Shown here: in pieces, positions 9,234-17,895 of the stretch
Layout of the letters: each line of letters begins with the position of its first letter
Numbering within the stretch: position 1 is the stretch's first letter
From: Nocardia blacklockiae
GTDB lineage: Bacteria > Actinomycetota > Actinomycetes > Mycobacteriales > Mycobacteriaceae
Direction: 5' to 3'
DNA: 64,000 nt
Assembly (NCBI RefSeq): GCF_015477355.1
Contig: NZ_JADLRJ010000007.1
Coordinates: 1 to 64,000 of the forward strand
Made by a program: the position numbers and the translations under genes
Notes under the pieces: model-generated
The model's input: the letters and a program-made list of their open reading frames with translations, nothing else
Database searches by the model: none
Told to the model about the DNA's origin: nothing

Positions 9234-9668
9234 TCACGGCTCGCCTCCATTCCGTTCCGCTGTGCACACCGGGCAGATACGGGTCAGGATGCCGGGCTCG
9301 CTGCCGGGCAGGTGCATGCTGCTGGTGATCTCATGACCACCGAAGTGTCGCCCGCAGAGCTCGCACGGCAGCCAGAAGTACCCGTTGACACGTGCGTGCG
9401 CCTCGTGTGGCTCCCGGGGCAGGTATGGCCACAGGGCGGCCGGGTCGAAACTGCTGGATCGCACCGGAGCAATGACGCCGCGGCGCTCGTAGACGGCGGC
9501 ATACTCCGGCGGTGTCCGGATCAACGATCCCGAAAACGTGTGCTGCGCGCGACCGTCAGGGAAGTGTTCGACTGTGTGCGTGCGGTGGTCGAGTGCGCCA
9601 TGAACCGCCAGCTCGTCTTCACGGCGGAGGGCGCGGCGGCACGCTCCCAGCACGGGGTCGTCGCTCAT
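9234..9668 (-). CDS. Hypothetical protein with C-terminal zinc-ribbon-like cysteines
   Basis: A 144-aa protein starting MSDDPVLGACRRAL, with GGAG about 6 bases before ATG (an upstream in-frame start lacks such a site). The N-terminal part predicts helices (CRRALRREDELAVHGALDHRTHTVEHF). Near the end two Cys pairs, CELC and CPVC, separated by about 27 residues, could bind one zinc as in a zinc ribbon or treble clef. It faces the GlxA regulator gene tail-to-tail. Function unknown; the cysteines are seen, the zinc is inferred. Confidence 0.55.
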   Translation of the reverse strand: MSDDPVLGACRRALRREDELAVHGALDHRTHTVEHFPDGRAQHTFSGSLIRTPPEYAAVYERRGVIAPVRSSSFDPAALWPYLPREPHEAHARVNGYFWLPCELCGRHFGGHEITSSMHLPGSEPGILTRICPVCTAERNGGEP

Positions 9669-9961
9669 GCCTGTCTCCACTCTCCTGTGTCCGCTGCAAG
9701 TGCATCCTCGCGCTGCCTCCCCTGTCAACGGATTATGAGCCCCCGGCCAGTCGCCGCAGCAGACCGTCGGCTTGGGTCCTAACAGCCGTTCGAGCGAGCC
9801 GACACACCTATAGCTGGTGTTAGGAAGCGATAGTGGCTGTTAGCTCGCGGCCGCGGTTCGGTTGCGGGTGCTGGTGCGGGTCGTCTGCTGGGGTTCGGGC
9901 GTGGTTCGTCGCGGCGATGAGCGTTCGGGCTGGCCACAGGAGGCTGGTGGGAGTGGGTTGG

Positions 9962-9973
9962 TACCGTTCTGGC
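9962..9973 (+). promoter_or_regulatory. cobU-cobT -10 box, leaderless
   Basis: TACCGT (9962-9967) is 6 bases before GTG at 9974. This removes the 47 extra codons that an in-frame upstream start would add. Confidence 0.45.
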
Positions 9974-12133
9974 GTGGTGAAGGATGCTGCGGTGCGGACG
10001 CTGGTGCTCGGCGGGGCTAGGTCGGGGAAGTCGGCGTTCGCCGAAGGGCTGGCCGGGCGGGCCGGGGTGGTGCGGTACGTCGCGACCGCCGTGGTCGATC
10101 CGGCCGATGCCGACTTCGCCGAACGTGTTGCGGCGCATCGGGTTCGGCGGCCCGGGGTGTGGAACGTCGTCGAGGGTGACCCGGTGGCGGTGCTCGCCGA
10201 GTCCGCGCCCGTGACCCTCATCGATGACCTCGGCACCTGGCTGACCGGCCGCATCGACGCGCGCGCCGCCTGGGACCTACCCCGCGGCACCGTACGCCCC
10301 GACGCCGACGACCTCGTCGCCGCCGTGAGCGCGTACCGCGACCGCCTGGTGATCGTGAGCCCGGAGGTCGGCCTCGGCGTCCTCCCCGCCACCCGCTCCG
10401 GCCGACTGTTCCAAGACGAGATCGGCGAACTGAACCAGCGCCTGGCCGCCGTGTGCGACGAGGTGTACCTGGTGGTCGCGGGCCTGCCCACCAGGATCAA
10501 GCCGGACATGGCGGGGAGTGTGGGAGCACCCGTGTCTTCGTCGGAGGGCGACTCGGGCGTCGTCGCTGCGCCGCAAGGTGGGTCGGCGGGTCGTGAGAGT
10601 GCCGCTGCCGCAGCGGGTTTGGCGGCAGCCGGGGGCGCCGGGCGGGTCGGTGCCGGGTCTGCGGCCGATTCTGAGGCGGGGGAATCGGACGGTGCGGCGG
10701 GTGCCGGCGGGGTTACGGCTGCCGGACAGGCGGGTTCTGTGCCGGGAGGGGCGGCTGGTGTCGGGGCGGGGGCCGATGTGGAGGCGATCGGTGGTGGGAC
10801 GGCCGCGGTGGGGGCTGGGGCGGGGGCGTCCGCTCGAGCGGAATCCGCGGGGGCGTCTGCGGGAGTGGAATCCGCGGGGGCGTCCGCTGGAGTGGAATCC
10901 GCGGGTGCGTCTGCGGGAGCGGAGTCCGCAGGCGCGTCCGCTGGAGCGGAAACCGTGGGGGCGTCTGCTGGAGCGGGAACCGTGGGGAAGCCTGTCGGAG
11001 CGGGAGCCCCGGGGGAGCCCGGGGCTGACCCGAATGGTGTTGCGGGGCAAGAGGTTGGGGTGGCGCGGTTCGGGCCGGTGGCGGGGCCTGATGCGGTGTG
11101 GCGGGGGCGGGCCGAGGCGCGGCAGTTGGAGTTGACGAAGCCGGCTGGGGCGTTGGGGCGGTTGGAGGCGCTGGGGAATTGGGTGGCGGCGTGTCAGGGG
11201 GTGTGTCCGCCGCGGCAGTTCGAGCGGGCGCGGGTGGTGGTGTTCGCCGGGGACCACGGCGTTGCGCGGCACGGGGTTTCGGCGTATCCGAGCGAGGTGA
11301 CCGCGCAGATGGTCGCCAACTTCCTGGCCGGGGGCGCGGCGGTGAACGTGCTCGCGCGGCTGGCCGACGCGAGCGTGCGCGTGGTGGACATCGCCGTCGA
11401 CGGGGACACCGATCCCTCGGTCTCGACGCACAAGGTGCGACGGTCCTCCGGGCGGATCGACCGCGAGGACGCGCTCACCGAGACCGAGGTGCACGCGGCA
11501 CTGGCCGCCGGCAAGGCGATCGCCGACGAGGAGATCGACGGCGGTGCGGACCTGCTCATCGCCGGTGACATGGGCATCGGGAACACCACGCCCGCAACGG
11601 TTCTCATCGCCACGCTCACCGACACCGAACCGGTGCTGGCCGTCGGCCGCGGCACCGGCGTGGACGACGCGGGCTGGATGCGCAAGGCCGCCGCCGTGCG
11701 CGACGCCATGTGGCGCGCCCGCCCGCACCGGCACGACCCGGTCTCGTTGCTGCGGGTCGCCGGCGGCGCCGACCTCGCCGCCGCGGCGGGCTTTCTCGCG
11801 CAGGCCGCCGCTCGCCGCACCCCGGTGATCCTGGACGGCGTCGTGATCACCGCGGCCGCGCTGCTCGCCGACATGCTGGCCTTCGGCGCCAAGGCCTGGT
11901 GGGTCGCCGGACACCGCTCCACCGAACCGGCTCACACCCAAGCCCTCACCCGCCTGGGCCTGGACCCGCTGGTCGACCTGGACATGCGCCTCGGCGAGGG
12001 CTCGGGCGCCCTCACCGCCCTCCCTATCCTCCGCGCCGCGGTCGCCACCCTCGCCGACATGTCCACCTTCGCCGACGCGGGCGTCAGCACCGCTGACGAA
12101 ACCTCCTCGGCCACAGCCGAATCCACCTCCTGA
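9974..12133 (+). CDS. cobUT: CobU-CobT fusion: cobinamide kinase/guanylyltransferase + DMB phosphoribosyltransferase
   Basis: A 719-aa fusion of two enzymes of lower-ligand attachment in cobalamin synthesis. Residues 1-177 are CobU: P-loop GGARSGKS (13-20) and the AERVAAHR-type guanylylation segment. Residues about 362-710 are Cob[40 protein letters not shown] and the catalytic-base GEGSGA motif (Glu about 675). Between them lies a roughly 180-residue Ala/Gly/Ser/Glu linker with nonapeptide repeats. CobU makes the GDP-cobinamide used by CobS, and CobT makes alpha-ribazole phosphate, so the fusion supplies both substrates of the downstream cobS product. The C-terminus ends in a polar tail. Confidence 0.9.
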   Translation: MVKDAAVRTLVLGGARSGKSAFAEGLAGRAGVVRYVATAVVDPADADFAERVAAHRVRRPGVWNVVEGDPVAVLAESAPVTLIDDLGTWLTGRIDARAAWDLPRGTVRPDADDLVAAVSAYRDRLVIVSPEVGLGVLPATRSGRLFQDEIGELNQRLAAVCDEVYLVVAGLPTRIKPDMAGSVGAPVSSSEGDSGVVAAPQGGSAGRESAAAAAGLAAAGGAGRVGAGSAADSEAGESDGAAGAGGVTAAGQAGSVPGGAAGVGAGADVEAIGGGTAAVGAGAGASARAESAGASAGVESAGASAGVESAGASAGAESAGASAGAETVGASAGAGTVGKPVGAGAPGEPGADPNGVAGQEVGVARFGPVAGPDAVWRGRAEARQLELTKPAGALGRLEALGNWVAACQGVCPPRQFERARVVVFAGDHGVARHGVSAYPSEVTAQMVANFLAGGAAVNVLARLADASVRVVDIAVDGDTDPSVSTHKVRRSSGRIDREDALTETEVHAALAAGKAIADEEIDGGADLLIAGDMGIGNTTPATVLIATLTDTEPVLAVGRGTGVDDAGWMRKAAAVRDAMWRARPHRHDPVSLLRVAGGADLAAAAGFLAQAAARRTPVILDGVVITAAALLADMLAFGAKAWWVAGHRSTEPAHTQALTRLGLDPLVDLDMRLGEGSGALTALPILRAAVATLADMSTFADAGVSTADETSSATAESTS
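10826..11014 (+). repeat. 27-bp tandem repeat, 7 copies, in the CobU-CobT linker
   Basis: Seven in-frame 27-base units encode nine-residue repeats of the form ASAGVESAG, drifting to ASAGAETVG and KPVGAGAPG. The period is exact with no frameshift, so expansion is by whole units. It encodes a flexible hydrophilic tether. Confidence 0.85.
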
Positions 12134-12679
12134 CACCATGCTTCTCGCCCGGCGCGACCTCCCACGACCGTCCGGCCTCCGACGTCGACCGCCGCTGTCG
12201 ACAAAGGAGGCGACCCGGACGCCGGGTGGCGTACGGCCAGGTGAACCTGGGTGGACGGCACCGCGCGGATGGCGAATTGCGCCATGGCGAGAGTCGAATC
12301 GGCATCCGGGTCCAGGCGGATTGCACGGACGTGCGGACACGGCACGGTGCTCGGGAAAGACGTCCTGCGCCGAGACCCGCTGTGCGTCAGGTCCTTTCCT
12401 GGCGGCACACGGGTATTCGGTGTCCTGGATCGCGCGGTCGCTTCGTGCAGGCGGACCGACGTCGCCGTCGCAGTGCCCTTGTTGCCTGGGAGCGCGGAGA
12501 GCGAACGTCGGGCGGCGGGAACGACGCATGTGGGCCGGTGGAGTGAGCGCGGGCTTCGGGGGCGGATCCCAGGCCCAGGGTGTGGTCGCGTGGGCGGAGC
12601 GAGTGCGGGCTTCGGAGGGCGAGTTCGGCGCCTGGGGGCCGGTCGTGGGGGTGGGGTTTTCGGGGTGGAGTTGGTGCGG
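12134..12679. other. 546-bp gap between cobUT and cobS
   Basis: No gene is supported here; reading frames run through on both strands only because of base composition. Two similar segments (GGGCTTCGGGGGCG near 12551 and GGGCTTCGGAGGGCG near 12608) form a short direct repeat, followed by a G-rich stretch before cobS. I looked for a cobalamin riboswitch and could not find a convincing B12 box or folding core. Confidence 0.45.
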
Positions 12680-13429
12680 GTGAACGGGGTTCGATTGGCG
12701 GTGTCGTGGTTGACGGTGGTGCCGGTGCGCGGGCCGGAGGTTGTTGATCGGGGGGTGGCTCGATGGGCGATTGGGGTGGCGCCCGTTGTGGGGGTGGGGC
12801 TCGGGTTGATTGCGAGTGGGGTGATGTGGGGGCTTAGTGCTGTGGGGGTGGGGTTTTCGCTGGCGGGGTTGCTTGCGGTGGGGGTGCTGGCGTTGGGTAC
12901 GCGGGGGATGCATGTGGATGGGCTTGCTGATACCGCGGATGGGCTGGGGAGTTACGGGTCGGCGGAGCGGGCTCGCGAGATCATGAAAAGTGGTGGGGTG
13001 GGGCCGTTCGGGGTGGCGGCGCTGATCTTCGCGATCGGGGGGCAGGCGCTGGCGTTCGCGGCGCTGGCGGAGCACGGTCGTTGGTTCGCGGTGGTGCTGG
13101 CCGTCGCTACGGGGCGGGTGGCGGTGGTGCTGGCCTGCCGTCGGGGAATCGCCGCAGCGCCGGGGGCCGGGTTCGGGAGCCTGGTTGCCGGGACTCAGCC
13201 GCGATTCGTTCCGGCCGCCTGGATCGCGGTCGCTCTTGCCGCGAGCCCGCTGACCACGGCCGACCACCGCTGGCTCGGCCCGATCGCGGTCGCGGTCGCG
13301 CTCACGGCGACATGGTTGTTCGTCAACCACTGCGTGCGCCGCTTCGGCGGGTTGAACGGCGATGTGCTCGGTGCGGCAGTCGAATTGACGGTCACCGTCA
13401 CCGCCGTCGTCGCCTCGCTCGTGCCCTGA
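12680..13429 (+). CDS. cobS: Adenosylcobinamide-GDP ribazoletransferase (cobalamin synthase)
   Basis: CobS joins adenosylcobinamide-GDP and alpha-ribazole(-phosphate) at the membrane. The 249-aa product begins VNGVRLAVSWLTVVPV, the usual CobS opening, carries the acidic MHVDGLADTADGL motif (about 76-88) that binds metal and substrate, and has six or so hydrophobic helices. I chose GTG at 12680 because GGTGGAG lies 9 bases before it; GTG at 12674 is closer to that site than normal. It follows cobUT in the same direction after a long gap, as cobT-cobS (Rv2207-Rv2208) do in M. tuberculosis. Confidence 0.92.
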   Translation: MNGVRLAVSWLTVVPVRGPEVVDRGVARWAIGVAPVVGVGLGLIASGVMWGLSAVGVGFSLAGLLAVGVLALGTRGMHVDGLADTADGLGSYGSAERAREIMKSGGVGPFGVAALIFAIGGQALAFAALAEHGRWFAVVLAVATGRVAVVLACRRGIAAAPGAGFGSLVAGTQPRFVPAAWIAVALAASPLTTADHRWLGPIAVAVALTATWLFVNHCVRRFGGLNGDVLGAAVELTVTVTAVVASLVP

Positions 13430-13576
13430 CCACCACGCTTGGATTCGTCGTCGCAGAGCTGCCCGTGCGCCCTGGGCCGGATGCGGAAGCTCGCCGGGGC
13501 GGAGGTACGCGAACGCGCCGCGGCCGGGTGCGGGAGCTTGCCGCGGCCGGGCGCGGGAGCTCGCCGGGGGCGGAGC

Positions 13577-13846
13577 TCAGCCTCGGGCGGCGATGCGGGC
13601 CTGGACTTCGGGGCGGCGGAGTGGGGGGATGGATTTCGGGGGGACTTTGCGGTCGGGGAGGGCGGCGAGGAGGCGGGTGGTGGTGGCGGCTATTTCCGCC
13701 ACGGCGGTTTCTACGGCGGCGCGGTTACCGGCGGAGATGCTGGACAGGCCGCCGACCTTGCGGACGTACTGCAGCGCCGCCGCGTGGATCTCCTCGTCGG
13801 TCGCCGCGGGCTCCAGGCCGCGCAGGGCGGTGATGTTTCTGCACAT
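13577..13846 (-). CDS. DUF2277 family protein, 89 aa
   Basis: The product opens MCRNITALRGLEPAATDEEI and continues AAALQYVRKVGG, which is the DUF2277 signature seen across actinobacteria. It is small, mostly helical, with a Cys-Arg-Asn start and a basic PDRKVPPKSIPPLRRPEV tail. No function is known. It lies tail-to-tail with cobS after 147 bases and just downstream of asnB on the same strand (47-base gap), so it could be co-transcribed with asnB. The longer reading frame running upstream through asnB is a shadow. Confidence 0.85.
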   Translation of the reverse strand: MCRNITALRGLEPAATDEEIHAAALQYVRKVGGLSSISAGNRAAVETAVAEIAATTTRLLAALPDRKVPPKSIPPLRRPEVQARIAARG

Positions 13847-13893
13847 GACCCGAGGGTAGCGCCGGGGTCCGACATCGGTCCGGCGCTCGGCTC

Positions 13894-15819
13894 CTACAGG
13901 CGGACGGGGTAGGCCGGTTCCTGGATGTCCGGCTTGATGCGGTTCTCGACGAAGATGCCGTGCCAGATCATGAAGACCAGCAGGGTCCACAGGCGGCGGC
14001 TGTGATCGGACGCCCTGGTGCGGTGCGCCTCCAGCATGGCCTTGATCGCGGACTTGTCGAGCAGGTGGTCGGTCTGCGAATCGGCGATCTGGGCGGCGGC
14101 CCAGTCGTGCAGTTCGGGGCCGCGCAGCCAGTGCCGCAGCGGCACCGGGAAGCCCAGCTTGGGACGGTGCAGGACGTGCGGGGGCACGATGGTCTCGAGG
14201 GCCCGGCGCAGCGCGTACTTGGTGGTCTCCTTGGTGATCTTCTGGTCGAACGGGATCTGTTCCGCGACCCGGAAGACCTCGGGATCCAGGAACGGCACCC
14301 GCAGCTCCAGCGAGTTGGCCATGGTCATCTTGTCGGCCTTGACCAGGATGTCGCCGCGCAGCCAGGTGAACAGGTCCAGGTGCTGCATGCGCGCCACCGG
14401 GTCCCAACCGCGCGAGCGGGCGTAGATCGGGGCGGTGACGTCCTGGTGGGTCCACTCGGGACGGAAGTCGCGCAGCACCGCGCGCAGCTGGGCGTCGCTG
14501 AAACTGCGGGCGTTGCCGTAGTAGCGCTGTTCGAGCGGCAGCGAGCCGCGATGCAGCAGGCTCTTGCCCCGGGTGCCCTCCGGAATCCGCTCCGACAGCT
14601 TGCCCGCCAGCCGCCGCACACCGCCCGGCAGATACTCGAAAGGCTTGAGCGACAACGGTTCCCGATAGATCGTGTACCCGCCGAACAGCTCGTCGGAGCC
14701 CTCGCCGGACAGCACCACCTTGACGTGCTTGCGCGCCTCCTTCGCCACGAAGTACAGCGGCACCAGCGCCGGGTCGGCCACCGGATCGTCGAGGTACCAG
14801 ACGATTTCGGGGATCGCCCCCGCGAAATCCTCGGGCGTCACGGTGCGGATGTAGTGCTTCGCGCCGATCGCCTCCGCGGTCTCGGCGGCGACGTCGGCCT
14901 CCGAGTAGCCCTCGCGCTCGAACGCGGAGGTGAAGGTCAGCAGCTTCGGGTTGTGCCGGATCGCCAGTGCCGCAATGGCTGTGGAGTCGATGCCGCCGGA
15001 CAGGAACGAACCGACGGTGACATCCGCGCGCATGTGCTTGGCGACCGAGTCCTCGAGCACCTCGGCGATCTCGCGGTAGCGGCGCTCCTCGCTGCCCGCG
15101 GCGAACGGCCGCACCCGGAACTGGGGCTGGAAGTACCGCGTAACCTGCGGCGCCGCACCGGGTTCCAGGGTGGCGTAGCAACCGGACTCGAGCCGGCGCA
15201 CGTTCTTGTGCAGCGACTCCGGCTCGGGCACGTACTGCAGCACCGTGTAGTGCTCCAGTGCCCGCACGTCCAGATCGTCCGAAAGGCCCAGGGCCGGAAG
15301 CAGTTCCAGCAGGCTCTTCTTCTCGCTGGCGTAGGCGGTGCCGTTCGGGCCGGTGGCCAGGAACAGCGGCTTGATGCCGAACGGGTCGCGCGCGATGACC
15401 AGCTGCCGAGTCTCCGTGTCCCAGATCGCGAAGGCGAACATGCCGCGCAGCCGGGCGAACGCCTCGGTGCCCCAGTAGTGGTAGGCCGCGACGATGGCCT
15501 CGCCGTCACCCTCGGTGGCGAACGGCGCGTCGTGCTCCTCGCGCAGCTGTTCGCGGAGTTCGAGGTAGTTGTAGATCTCGCCGTTGAACGCCAGCGCGTA
15601 GCGCTGCGGGCTCTCCGCCGGTCCCCAGCGCAGGGGCTGGTGCGAATGCTCGATGTCGATGATCGACAGCCGGTTGAACCCGAGGATGATGTGTTCGTCG
15701 TGCCAGGTGCCGCGCTCGTCCGGGCCGCGGTGGCGGCCGCACTGCAGGGCGTCGTACACCTGCTTCACCACGTCGTCGGTCGCCACGTCGGCAGTCAGAA
15801 ATCCGAGCAGTCCACACAC
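13894..15819 (-). CDS. asnB: Glutamine-hydrolysing asparagine synthetase
   Basis: AsnB amidates aspartate using ATP and glutamine; in mycobacterial relatives the orthologue is next to ctaC and is linked to asparagine supply and cell-wall precursor amidation questions. The 641-aa enzyme has the class II glutaminase domain with nucleophile Cys2 right after the initiator (VCGLLGFL), NRLSIIDIEHSHQPL and ALAFNGEIYNYLELR, then the synthetase domain with the pyrophosphate loop LSGGIDSTAIAALA and SGEGSDELFGGY. The GTG at 15819 is required because Cys must be residue 2; the long upstream extension is low-complexity shadow. Confidence 0.95.
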   Translation of the reverse strand: MCGLLGFLTADVATDDVVKQVYDALQCGRHRGPDERGTWHDEHIILGFNRLSIIDIEHSHQPLRWGPAESPQRYALAFNGEIYNYLELREQLREEHDAPFATEGDGEAIVAAYHYWGTEAFARLRGMFAFAIWDTETRQLVIARDPFGIKPLFLATGPNGTAYASEKKSLLELLPALGLSDDLDVRALEHYTVLQYVPEPESLHKNVRRLESGCYATLEPGAAPQVTRYFQPQFRVRPFAAGSEERRYREIAEVLEDSVAKHMRADVTVGSFLSGGIDSTAIAALAIRHNPKLLTFTSAFEREGYSEADVAAETAEAIGAKHYIRTVTPEDFAGAIPEIVWYLDDPVADPALVPLYFVAKEARKHVKVVLSGEGSDELFGGYTIYREPLSLKPFEYLPGGVRRLAGKLSERIPEGTRGKSLLHRGSLPLEQRYYGNARSFSDAQLRAVLRDFRPEWTHQDVTAPIYARSRGWDPVARMQHLDLFTWLRGDILVKADKMTMANSLELRVPFLDPEVFRVAEQIPFDQKITKETTKYALRRALETIVPPHVLHRPKLGFPVPLRHWLRGPELHDWAAAQIADSQTDHLLDKSAIKAMLEAHRTRASDHSRRLWTLLVFMIWHGIFVENRIKPDIQEPAYPVRL

Positions 15820-16312
15820 TGCGTCGAGAACCTCGTTTCCGGGATCGGGGGTGCGGGTCGGAGGAGCGAAACCCAGTCTCCGAGTATGCCGTACCGGGCG
15901 ATGGTGTGCGCTACCCGAGGGGATGTGCGGATTCGTGGGTGTGGATCCCGGCCGAAAGCGTGCCGGGATGACGAAGGAGGCGTGCCGGGATGACGGAGGG
16001 CGAGAGGGATGAGGGAGGGAGAGAGGGGATGACGGAGGGGGCGAGAGGGGATGAGGGAGGGGGAGTCGGGGCGACGGGGAGCCGGAGGTGTGAACGAATC
16101 CGGAGGTCGTCCGGTTGTGGGCGGTGTGTCGAATGCGACCCGGGCACAACGCGGTACCCGGTTTGGTCTACGCTGCGTAGTACTCGGGAACTCCCGGCCT
16201 GGATCGTGCGTTGCGCCGGTCCGGCCGCGGCGGCCCGAACGTGCTGGAAACGCGCTGTCCGGCCCCACCCGGGCGGCGGCGAGTCGGAGAGACGACCAGG
16301 AAGGCGTTGAGC
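15820..16312. other. Divergent asnB/ctaC intergenic region with purine-rich block
   Basis: A 493-bp gap. From about 15960 to 16080 the plus strand is strongly G/A-biased, built from drifting copies of GATGACGGAGGG / GGGATGAGGGAGG. Further right, TACGCT (16169-16174) is a candidate -10 box for ctaC, implying a leader of about 130 bases. No gene is supported. Confidence 0.55.
15960..16080 (+). repeat. Purine-rich degenerate repeat upstream of ctaC
   Basis: About six drifting 14-20 base units on the theme GGGATGA(C/G)GGAGGG(A/C)GAGA make a nearly pyrimidine-free strand of about 90 bases. Such tracts can form triplex or G-quadruplex structures. It lies between asnB and ctaC. Confidence 0.6.
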
Positions 16313-17401
16313 GTGGCGCACAAGGCGAGCGAAGCGATAGGGGCACGACCCGCCCGAGCCGGGCGGGGCCGCATCCTTCGGCGGGCCGGGCTGGCGGTGT
16401 CCATGGGGATCACCGTGCTGCTCGTCTCGGGCTGCTCGATCGACAATCCCGTGCTTCGGTTCGGCTGGCCCACGGGCATCACCCCGCAGGCGACGAAGAT
16501 GCGGGAACTGTGGACGTGGTCGGTCGTCGCCGCGCTGGCGATGGGTGTGCTGGTGTGGGGCCTCACCTTCTGGACCGTGGCCTTCCACCGCAAGAAGTCG
16601 AACTCGCCGGAGTTCCCCCGCCAGACCGGCTACAACGTGCCGCTCGAGCTGACCTACACGGCGATCCCGTTCGTGATCATCGCGGTGCTGTTCTACTTCA
16701 CCGTGGTGGTGCAGAACTACGTGCACGAGAAGGTCGACAACCCGGACGTGGTCGTCGACGTGACCGCGTTCCAGTGGAACTGGAAGTTCGGGTACCAGAA
16801 GGCGACGCTGGCCGGCGGCAAGGTCTACGACGGCGTCGACGCCAACCGCCAGGCGCTCAACCAGGAGATTATCGAGGAGTACAAGGAGCGCAAGGTCGAC
16901 GGCCACGCGCAGCCCGGCCCGAACAACGGCCTGCCCGCCAACGACATCTCCTACCTGCACTACGACAAGATCGAGACGATCGGCTCCAGCCAGGAGATCC
17001 CGGTGCTGGTGCTGCCGACCAACAAGGTCGTCGAGTTCCAGATCGCCTCGGCCGACGTCATCCACTCCTTCTGGGTGCCGGAGTTCCTGTTCAAGCGCGA
17101 CGTGATGCCGAACCCGGAGCAGAACCACTCCGACAACACCTTCCAGATCACCAAGATCGAGAAGGAGGGCGCCTTCGTCGGCCGCTGCGCCGAGATGTGC
17201 GGTACCTTCCACTCGATGATGAACTTCGAGGTCCGGGCGGTTTCGCCGGACAAGTTCGAGCGCTACCTGCAGGCGCGGGAGAAGGGCGCGACCAACGCCG
17301 ACGCGCTGGCGAGCATCGGCGAGTCGCCGGTGGCCGTGGTGACGCACCCGTTCGACACCGACCGCACCGCGCGCGAAGCCAGCCAGGCCGAGAGCAAGTG
17401 A
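16313..17401 (+). CDS. ctaC: Cytochrome c oxidase subunit II (aa3 type)
   Basis: CtaC carries the CuA centre that accepts electrons from the bcc complex. The 362-aa precursor has a basic N-terminus and a lipobox LLVSGC, so it should be a lipoprotein, then two transmembrane helices and a periplasm-side cupredoxin domain. CuA ligands are visible: His about 250 in [11 protein letters not shown], then Cys, Cys, His and Met in [14 protein letters not shown] (about 291-302). A charged insert ([16 protein letters not shown]) is typical of actinobacterial subunit II. AGGAAGG lies 8 bases before the GTG start. ctaF follows 13 bases later. Confidence 0.95.
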   Translation: MAHKASEAIGARPARAGRGRILRRAGLAVSMGITVLLVSGCSIDNPVLRFGWPTGITPQATKMRELWTWSVVAALAMGVLVWGLTFWTVAFHRKKSNSPEFPRQTGYNVPLELTYTAIPFVIIAVLFYFTVVVQNYVHEKVDNPDVVVDVTAFQWNWKFGYQKATLAGGKVYDGVDANRQALNQEIIEEYKERKVDGHAQPGPNNGLPANDISYLHYDKIETIGSSQEIPVLVLPTNKVVEFQIASADVIHSFWVPEFLFKRDVMPNPEQNHSDNTFQITKIEKEGAFVGRCAEMCGTFHSMMNFEVRAVSPDKFERYLQAREKGATNADALASIGESPVAVVTHPFDTDRTAREASQAESK

Positions 17402-17414
17402 GGACAGAACTGAC

Positions 17415-17831
17415 ATGAAGGTCGAAGCACGCATCTTCGAGCTGCTCACGGTGTTCTTCATCATCGTGGCGATCGTCTACGCCTTCTTCACCGCGCAGTC
17501 GCGCACCGGCGTCGAATGGGCCGGCACCACCGCGATCGTGCTCACCGCGGGCCTGACGCTGATCGTCGGCACCTACTTCCGCTTCGTGGCGCGCCGGCTG
17601 GACCTGCGCCCCGAGGACTACGAGGACGCCGAGATCGTCGACGGCGCCGGCGACCTGGGCTTCTTCTCGCCCGGCAGCTTCTGGCCCATCCTGATCGCCG
17701 CGGCCGCCTCGGTGACCGCGATCGGATTCGCGTTCTTCCAGTTCTGGCTGATCGGCATCGGGGTGGTCTGCATCCTGATCGCCGTGGGCGGGCTGGTGTT
17801 CGAGTACCACCTCGGCCCCGAGAAGCACTAG
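17415..17831 (+). CDS. ctaF: Cytochrome c oxidase subunit IV (actinobacterial CtaF)
   Basis: CtaF is the small fourth subunit of the actinobacterial aa3 oxidase. The 138-aa product starts [15 protein letters not shown], has four hydrophobic helices in two hairpins and a central charged loop [29 protein letters not shown] that is the family hallmark, and ends [13 protein letters not shown]. It is in an operon with ctaC and is followed directly by a strong hairpin, so the operon is ctaC-ctaF only. Confidence 0.95.
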   Translation: MKVEARIFELLTVFFIIVAIVYAFFTAQSRTGVEWAGTTAIVLTAGLTLIVGTYFRFVARRLDLRPEDYEDAEIVDGAGDLGFFSPGSFWPILIAAAASVTAIGFAFFQFWLIGIGVVCILIAVGGLVFEYHLGPEKH

Positions 17832-17835
17832 CGCA

Positions 17836-17883
17836 CACAGCACAGCGCCCCGGTCGGGAATCCGACCGGGGCGCTGTGCTGTG
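17836..17883. terminator. 22-bp perfect hairpin after ctaC-ctaF
   Basis: A perfect 22-bp stem (17836-17857 with 17862-17883) with a 4-base GAAT loop starts 5 bases after the ctaF stop and ends 12 bases before the stop of the opposing FAD oxidoreductase gene. It lacks a U-run, but its symmetry fits a two-way terminator. Confidence 0.85.
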
Positions 17884-17895
17884 CGGCCTACCGGA

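Noticed and set aside
9833-9973. Upstream start for cobUT at 9833
   Set aside because: It adds 47 residues of Cys/Trp/Arg-rich sequence not seen in CobU, and a -10 box lies immediately before the GTG at 9974.
12134-12679. Cobalamin riboswitch upstream of cobS
   Set aside because: I could not find a clear B12 box or the conserved core helices; the gap is G-rich and repeat-like. A covariance-model search would decide.
10277-13330. 1017-aa minus-strand open frame across cobUT and cobS
   Set aside because: Low-complexity Arg/Pro/His translation, opposite to two genes with clear domains; no ribosome site.
13960-15993. 677-aa plus-strand frame opposite asnB
   Set aside because: asnB is unmistakable on the minus strand; the plus frame is a mirror of it.
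15820-16149. 110-residue N-terminal extension of asnB
   Set aside because: Class II glutamine amidotransferases need Cys at position 2; the extension is Pro/Ser/Arg low complexity translated from the purine-rich repeat.
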